From contig JAHLFQ010000191.1 in assembly GCA_018883705.1 (NCBI GenBank), positions 1-7,883 on the forward strand: 7,883 nucleotides of DNA. Reading direction: 5' to 3'. Every line of letters starts with the position of its first letter. The first letter of the stretch is position 1. Shown here one piece after another: positions 4,331 through 7,883 of the stretch. The DNA is from Candidatus Cellulosilyticum pullistercoris. Its GTDB lineage: Bacteria; Bacillota; Clostridia; Lachnospirales; Cellulosilyticaceae. Both the position numbers and the translations under genes were made by a program. The notes below the pieces were generated by a model, which searched no databases, was not told where the DNA came from, and worked only from the letters and a program-made list of their open reading frames with translations.

Positions 4331-5566
4331 ATGTATACTTTAGATGAATTACAAAATATTGACCCAGAAATCATGAATCTTATAAAAGAAGAAACAGCAA
4401 GACAAAATAATAAGATTGAACTGATTGCATCTGAAAACTTCGTTTCTAAAGCGGTAATGGCAGCTATGGGTAGTACGCTAACGAATAAATATGCTGAAGG
4501 ATATCCAGGTAAACGTTACTACGGTGGTTGTGAGGTTGTTGATCAAATTGAAGATTTAGCAAGAGAAAGAGCAAAAAAATTATTTGGTGCTGGACATGCT
4601 AATGTGCAACCTAACTCAGGTTCTCAAGCTAATCAAGCTGTCTTTTTTGCAGCACTTAAACCAGGTGATACTGTACTTGGCATGGACCTTAGCCATGGGG
4701 GACATTTAACACATGGTAGTCCAGTCAATATGTCAGGGAAAAACTATCATGTTGTAAGTTATGGTGTAGACCCAGAAACAGAAACATTAGATTATGAGAA
4801 AGTAAGAGCACTTGCTATAGAACATAAACCTAAAATGATCATTGCTGGTGCAAGTAACTATTCAAGAGTTCTTGATTTTGCTAAGTTTAGAGAAATAGCA
4901 GATGAGGTGGGAGCATATCTTATGGTAGATATGGCACACATTGCAGGGCTTGTAGCAGCAGGACTTCATCCAAGTCCAATTCCTTATGCCCACTTTGTTA
5001 CAACAACAACTCATAAAACGCTTAGAGGGCCTCGTGGTGGTATGATTCTTTGTGATGAGGAACATGCAAAAATGATTGATAAAGCTATTTTCCCTGGTAT
5101 TCAAGGGGGACCACTTGTGCATGTTATTGCAGCTAAAGCTGTATGCTTTAAAGAAGCATTAGAGCCTGAATTTAAAGCCTATCAAGAGCAAATTATTAAA
5201 AATGCACAAGCTTTAGCAAATGCTTTAATGGCTAAAGGACTTAGAATTGTATCTGGTGGGACAGATAATCATGTTATGAGTTTAGATGTAAGAAGTATGA
5301 ACGTAACAGGAAAAGAAGCTGAGCATCTTTTAGATGAAATCGGTATTACCTGTAATAAAAATACAATTCCATTTGACCCAGCTTCTCCGAATGTAACAAG
5401 TGCGGTACGACTTGGTACACCAGCAGTTACAACAAGAGGATTAAAAGAAGCAGATATGGAAGAGATTGCAGATATTATTTATTGCACGCTTAAAGATTTC
5501 GAAGGTAATAAAGTAGAATGTGCACAAAGAGTAAAAAACTTATTAGATAAATATCCATTATATTAG
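4331..5566 (+). CDS. glyA: Serine hydroxymethyltransferase
   Basis: GlyA is a PLP enzyme that interconverts serine plus tetrahydrofolate with glycine plus 5,10-methylene-tetrahydrofolate, the main one-carbon entry point for purine, thymidylate and methionine synthesis. The 411-residue length is normal for bacteria. Landmarks in order are I-E-L-I-A-S-E-N-F near the start, Y-A-E-G-Y-P-G-K-R-Y-Y-G-G (about 55-67), S-G-S-Q-A-N (about 97-102), the PLP-stacking His at 122, D200 and H203 in V-D-M-A-H-I-A-G, and the Schiff-base lysine K229 in T-T-T-T-H-K-T-L-R-G-P-R-G-G. R360 in R-L-G-T-P-A should bind the substrate carboxylate. All key residues are present, so the enzyme should be active. The start has an AGGAGGGG site (4318-4325) five bases upstream. 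The gene is monocistronic, ends in a strong terminator and is divergent from the threonine/serine exporter genes, which fits a shared role in serine balance. Confidence 0.98.
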   Translation: MYTLDELQNIDPEIMNLIKEETARQNNKIELIASENFVSKAVMAAMGSTLTNKYAEGYPGKRYYGGCEVVDQIEDLARERAKKLFGAGHANVQPNSGSQANQAVFFAALKPGDTVLGMDLSHGGHLTHGSPVNMSGKNYHVVSYGVDPETETLDYEKVRALAIEHKPKMIIAGASNYSRVLDFAKFREIADEVGAYLMVDMAHIAGLVAAGLHPSPIPYAHFVTTTTHKTLRGPRGGMILCDEEHAKMIDKAIFPGIQGGPLVHVIAAKAVCFKEALEPEFKAYQEQIIKNAQALANALMAKGLRIVSGGTDNHVMSLDVRSMNVTGKEAEHLLDEIGITCNKNTIPFDPASPNVTSAVRLGTPAVTTRGLKEADMEEIADIIYCTLKDFEGNKVECAQRVKNLLDKYPLY

Positions 5567-5572
5567 AAGAAC

Positions 5573-5612
5573 AAGCTATGACTGGTAAACACTAGTCATA
5601 GCTTATTTTAAT
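5573..5612 (+). terminator. Intrinsic terminator of glyA
   Basis: A 14-bp stem (5573-5586 with 5591-5604, AAGCTATGACT/AGTCATAGCTT core plus one G-T pair, AAAC loop) starts six bases after the stop codon. It is followed by TTATTTTAATTT. Confidence 0.9.
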
Positions 5613-5877
5613 TTAAGATAAATTTGTAAAAAGGTAAGAGAGTGCTGACCCTATAAATAGGATAATAAAATACAACCTAGAATAAAATAAGCAAGCTTCT
5701 TTGTTTATATTTAAAATAAAGGATAAACAATTCATAAATAGAATCATGAATATTATCAAATAGAAAAATAAAATGAATGATAAAATATAAAAAGTGCTTA
5801 AAAAGTGGAATGAACATACAATGAGTGAAATAAGAATGATAACAGGTCAGGTTTTATTTTGTGAAGGAGGCTATTTT
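5613..5877. other. AT-rich upstream region of the EF-G-like gene
   Basis: I see no gene or recognisable RNA in these 265 bases, and no convincing -35/-10 pair. The region holds an 8-bp inverted repeat TTGTTTAT/ATAAACAA (5701-5708 and 5723-5730). A 6-bp one, ATTCAT/ATGAAT (5730-5735 and 5746-5751), directly adjoins it. An in-frame ATG at 5821 would add 19 residues to the downstream protein but lacks a good ribosome binding site. The strong AAGGAGG at 5864-5870, seven bases before the ATG at 5878, fixes the preferred start. Confidence 0.5.
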
Positions 5878-7883
5878 ATGAATGTCTATGAAACAAAAAA
5901 AATCCGTAATGTTGCTCTTTTAGGGCATGGTGGAGCTGGTAAAACAACCTTATGTGAAGCAATGCTTTATGCAGCAGGTATGTCATCTAGATTAGGCAAA
6001 GTAGAAAGTGGAAATACCGCAAGTGATTTTGATCAAGAGGAGATTAAAAGAAAGTGTTCTATTCGTACATCTATTGTTCCTATTGAGTGGAAGGACCATA
6101 AATTGAATCTATTAGATACACCAGGTTATTTTGATTTTATAGGAGGTGTAAAAGAAGCTCTAAGTGTAGCAGACAGTGCAATGATTGTAGTTAGGGGGTC
6201 TGCAGGTGTAGAAGTAGGGACAGAGAAGGCGTGGGAGTATGCAGTAGAGGCAGATCTTCCTAAGATGTTGTACATTACGGAAATGGATGTTCAAAATATA
6301 GATATAGAAAAGATTTTGTTAGACTGTAAAGCGAAATTTGGCACGAGCATTGCACCGATTCAAGTGCCTTGGTATGAAGAGGGACAATTTATCGGATATG
6401 TACATGTCCTAAAAATGATAGGAAGGCGTTTTGATGGAGATAAGATGATAACTTGCCTACTTCCAGAGCACCTTAAAGAAGAAATTAAACCTATTCGTAC
6501 CATGATTTTGGAAGCAGTAGCGGAGACAGATGAGGTTTTACTGGAGAAGTATTTTGCAGATGAAGAGATAAGTGATGAAGAGATAGAAGTAGCATACAAA
6601 AAAGGCGTTTTAAATAAGCAAATTGTACCTGTCCTTTATGGAAGTGCTTTAAATGGAATAGGTGTCACTATATTAATGGATACCATTATTTCTTTATTGC
6701 CATCACCTGAAGAAGGGCTAAAGGTAAATGCTACAGTAAGTGGAACTGAAACGATTCAAAAAGTGGCATGTAGCAATGAAGAGAAGACATCATTATTTAT
6801 TTTTAAAACCTTAGTGGATCCTTTTATAGGAAAATTTTCTCTCTTTAAAGTAAGAACAGGCCAAATTAAAGCAGATGATCATTTGGTGCATAGTCAATCG
6901 GGAGAAGTAGAAAGACTTTCTCATCTTTATGTTCTTTCAGGAAAAGAGCAACACGAAGTGCCTATACTTTATGCAGGTGATATTGGTGCAGCATCCAAAC
7001 TTAAGAATCCTAAGACAGGAGATACGTTAGCAGAAAAGGGTTTTGATAAAATTTACAGTTCAATAGAGTTCCCTAAAGGTGTTGTTAAAAAAGCTATTTT
7101 TCCAGCAGGAAAAGGTGATGAAGAGAAAATGTCACTTTGCCTTTATAAGTTAATGGCAGAGGACCAGACATTTTCTATTGAATTTAATACAGAGACACAT
7201 GAAACGATTATTACAGCCGTTGGTGAACAACAAATAGATGTGATACTTAGTATGTTAAAATCTAAGTTTAAGGTAGATGTTTATTTACAAAACCCTACCA
7301 CTCCCTATCGTGAAACCATTAAAAGTAAAGCTAATGTACGTGGTAAACATAAAAAGCAATCAGGAGGACATGGCCAGTATGGGGATGTGGTGATGGCATT
7401 TGAACCTTCTGGTGATTTAGAGATGCCTTTTATATTTGAAGAGAAGATTTTTGGTGGCTCTGTACCTAAACAATATTTCCCAGCAGTAGAAAAGGGATTA
7501 GAAGAAAGTGTCTTAAAAGGGGTTTTGGCAGGTTATCCAGTTGTAGGAGTAAAAGCGATTCTTCTAGATGGCTCTTACCATCCTGTAGATTCTTCTGAAA
7601 TGGCATTTAAGATGGCAACAACCATTGCTTTTAAAGAAGGAATGACAAAGGCAAAGCCTACCCTATTAGAGCCTATTGCTCATGTAGAGATTACTGTGCC
7701 TGAAACTTATACGGGAGATATTATGGGAGATCTGAAAAAAAGACGTGGTCGTATGATTGGTATGGAACTTAAAGGAACTAGGCAAGTGATTATTGCAGAA
7801 ATACCGCTATCAGAACTTTATACATATGCGACAGATTTACGCTCTATCACTCAAGGTAGAGGGGAAGTAAGTTACTACTTTGA
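5878..7883 (+). CDS. Elongation factor G-like GTPase paralogue (3' end outside window)
   Basis: The open frame of 668 codons runs to the window edge and should lack only about 10-25 C-terminal residues. Its domain order is that of EF-G. The GTPase domain has P-loop G-H-G-G-A-G-K-T at 16-23, D-T-P-G-Y at 80-84 and G-S-A-L at 255-258. Domain II is near 300-400 and domain III near 400-475. Domain IV has Y-R-E-T-I at about 476 and Q-S-G-G-H-G-Q-Y-G at 494-502. Domain V contains the L-x-E-P-I and G-D-I-M-G-D-L-x-x-R-R-G signatures. Several GTPase motifs depart from canonical EF-G: P-loop GHGGAGKT rather than GHIDAGKT, switch I R-K-C-S-I for R-G-I-T-I, DTPGY for DTPGH, and T-E-M-D (134-137) where N-K-x-D normally recognises guanine. 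This marks it as the second EF-G-like group (EF-G2 type) common in Clostridia, not the housekeeping fusA of the str operon, and it is not TetM-like. Its role in translation is probably auxiliary. It stands alone, after its own strong ribosome binding site. Confidence 0.93.
   Translation, partial: MNVYETKKIRNVALLGHGGAGKTTLCEAMLYAAGMSSRLGKVESGNTASDFDQEEIKRKCSIRTSIVPIEWKDHKLNLLDTPGYFDFIGGVKEALSVADSAMIVVRGSAGVEVGTEKAWEYAVEADLPKMLYITEMDVQNIDIEKILLDCKAKFGTSIAPIQVPWYEEGQFIGYVHVLKMIGRRFDGDKMITCLLPEHLKEEIKPIRTMILEAVAETDEVLLEKYFADEEISDEEIEVAYKKGVLNKQIVPVLYGSALNGIGVTILMDTIISLLPSPEEGLKVNATVSGTETIQKVACSNEEKTSLFIFKTLVDPFIGKFSLFKVRTGQIKADDHLVHSQSGEVERLSHLYVLSGKEQHEVPILYAGDIGAASKLKNPKTGDTLAEKGFDKIYSSIEFPKGVVKKAIFPAGKGDEEKMSLCLYKLMAEDQTFSIEFNTETHETIITAVGEQQIDVILSMLKSKFKVDVYLQNPTTPYRETIKSKANVRGKHKKQSGGHGQYGDVVMAFEPSGDLEMPFIFEEKIFGGSVPKQYFPAVEKGLEESVLKGVLAGYPVVGVKAILLDGSYHPVDSSEMAFKMATTIAFKEGMTKAKPTLLEPIAHVEITVPETYTGDIMGDLKKRRGRMIGMELKGTRQVIIAEIPLSELYTYATDLRSITQGRGEVSYYF

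Noticed and set aside
4862..5122. 86-residue reverse frame inside glyA
   Set aside because: Antisense to a highly conserved part of glyA including the PLP lysine; composition is that of a shadow frame.
5821..5877. Upstream start codon for the EF-G-like protein
   Set aside because: In frame, but without a proper Shine-Dalgarno sequence; the ATG at 5878 has AAGGAGG at ideal spacing and gives the normal EF-G N-terminus.
6360..6599. 79-residue reverse frame inside the EF-G-like gene
   Set aside because: Ser-rich antisense shadow of a well-supported coding region.
1..7883. Mobile element, CRISPR array, tRNA/rRNA or defence-system genes
   Set aside because: I found no terminal inverted repeats with a transposase, no regularly spaced repeats, no cloverleaf candidates and no defence-type domains.

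Overview
The window is AT-rich (about one third G+C by eye) with strong AGGAGG-type ribosome binding sites, short intergenic regions and Rho-independent terminators. This points to a low-GC Firmicute. A cysteine-rich, probably sporulation-related protein and a clostridial-type elongation factor G paralogue suggest an anaerobic spore-forming Clostridia member, perhaps Lachnospiraceae or a Cellulosilyticum-like relative. That placement is inference; no rRNA or other decisive marker is present.

Layout from left to right: (1) The first 38 bases are the reverse-strand start of a Rossmann-type nucleotide-binding protein (TrkA-like at best), with its promoter at 88-115. (2) 196-1383, reverse strand, encodes an unrecognised 395-residue protein that looks like a cytosolic beta-propeller with one Asp-box and a Ser/Pro-rich tail. 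(3) Divergent from it, 1579-2676 encodes a 365-residue protein with 32 cysteines, preceded by a candidate mother-cell sigma-K-type promoter and a hairpin beside the ribosome binding site; I infer a spore coat or exosporium protein. (4) Two terminators sit between this gene and the convergent reverse-strand operon at 2765-3971. That operon encodes a threonine/serine exporter (ThrE/YjjP-YjjB family). Its larger subunit is split into two reading frames of 127 and 125 residues, with the signature of a small frame-shifting lesion. (5) Divergent from the exporter, 4331-5566 is a complete glyA (serine hydroxymethyltransferase), with a structured leader and a strong terminator. (6) After a 265-base AT-rich gap, 5878 to the window end encodes an EF-G-like GTPase lacking only its last residues; it has non-canonical G3 and G4 motifs.

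Functionally, glyA and the exporter operon share a divergent control region and both act on serine/threonine (one-carbon metabolism versus efflux), so coordinated amino-acid homeostasis is plausible. The propeller and cysteine-rich genes form a second divergent pair. I see no CRISPR array, insertion sequence, tRNA, phage gene or defence system. The most noteworthy items are the split exporter gene, the divergent cysteine-rich/propeller pair with its sigma-K-like promoter, a 13-bp element shared by two reverse-strand promoters, and the altered GTPase motifs of the EF-G paralogue.
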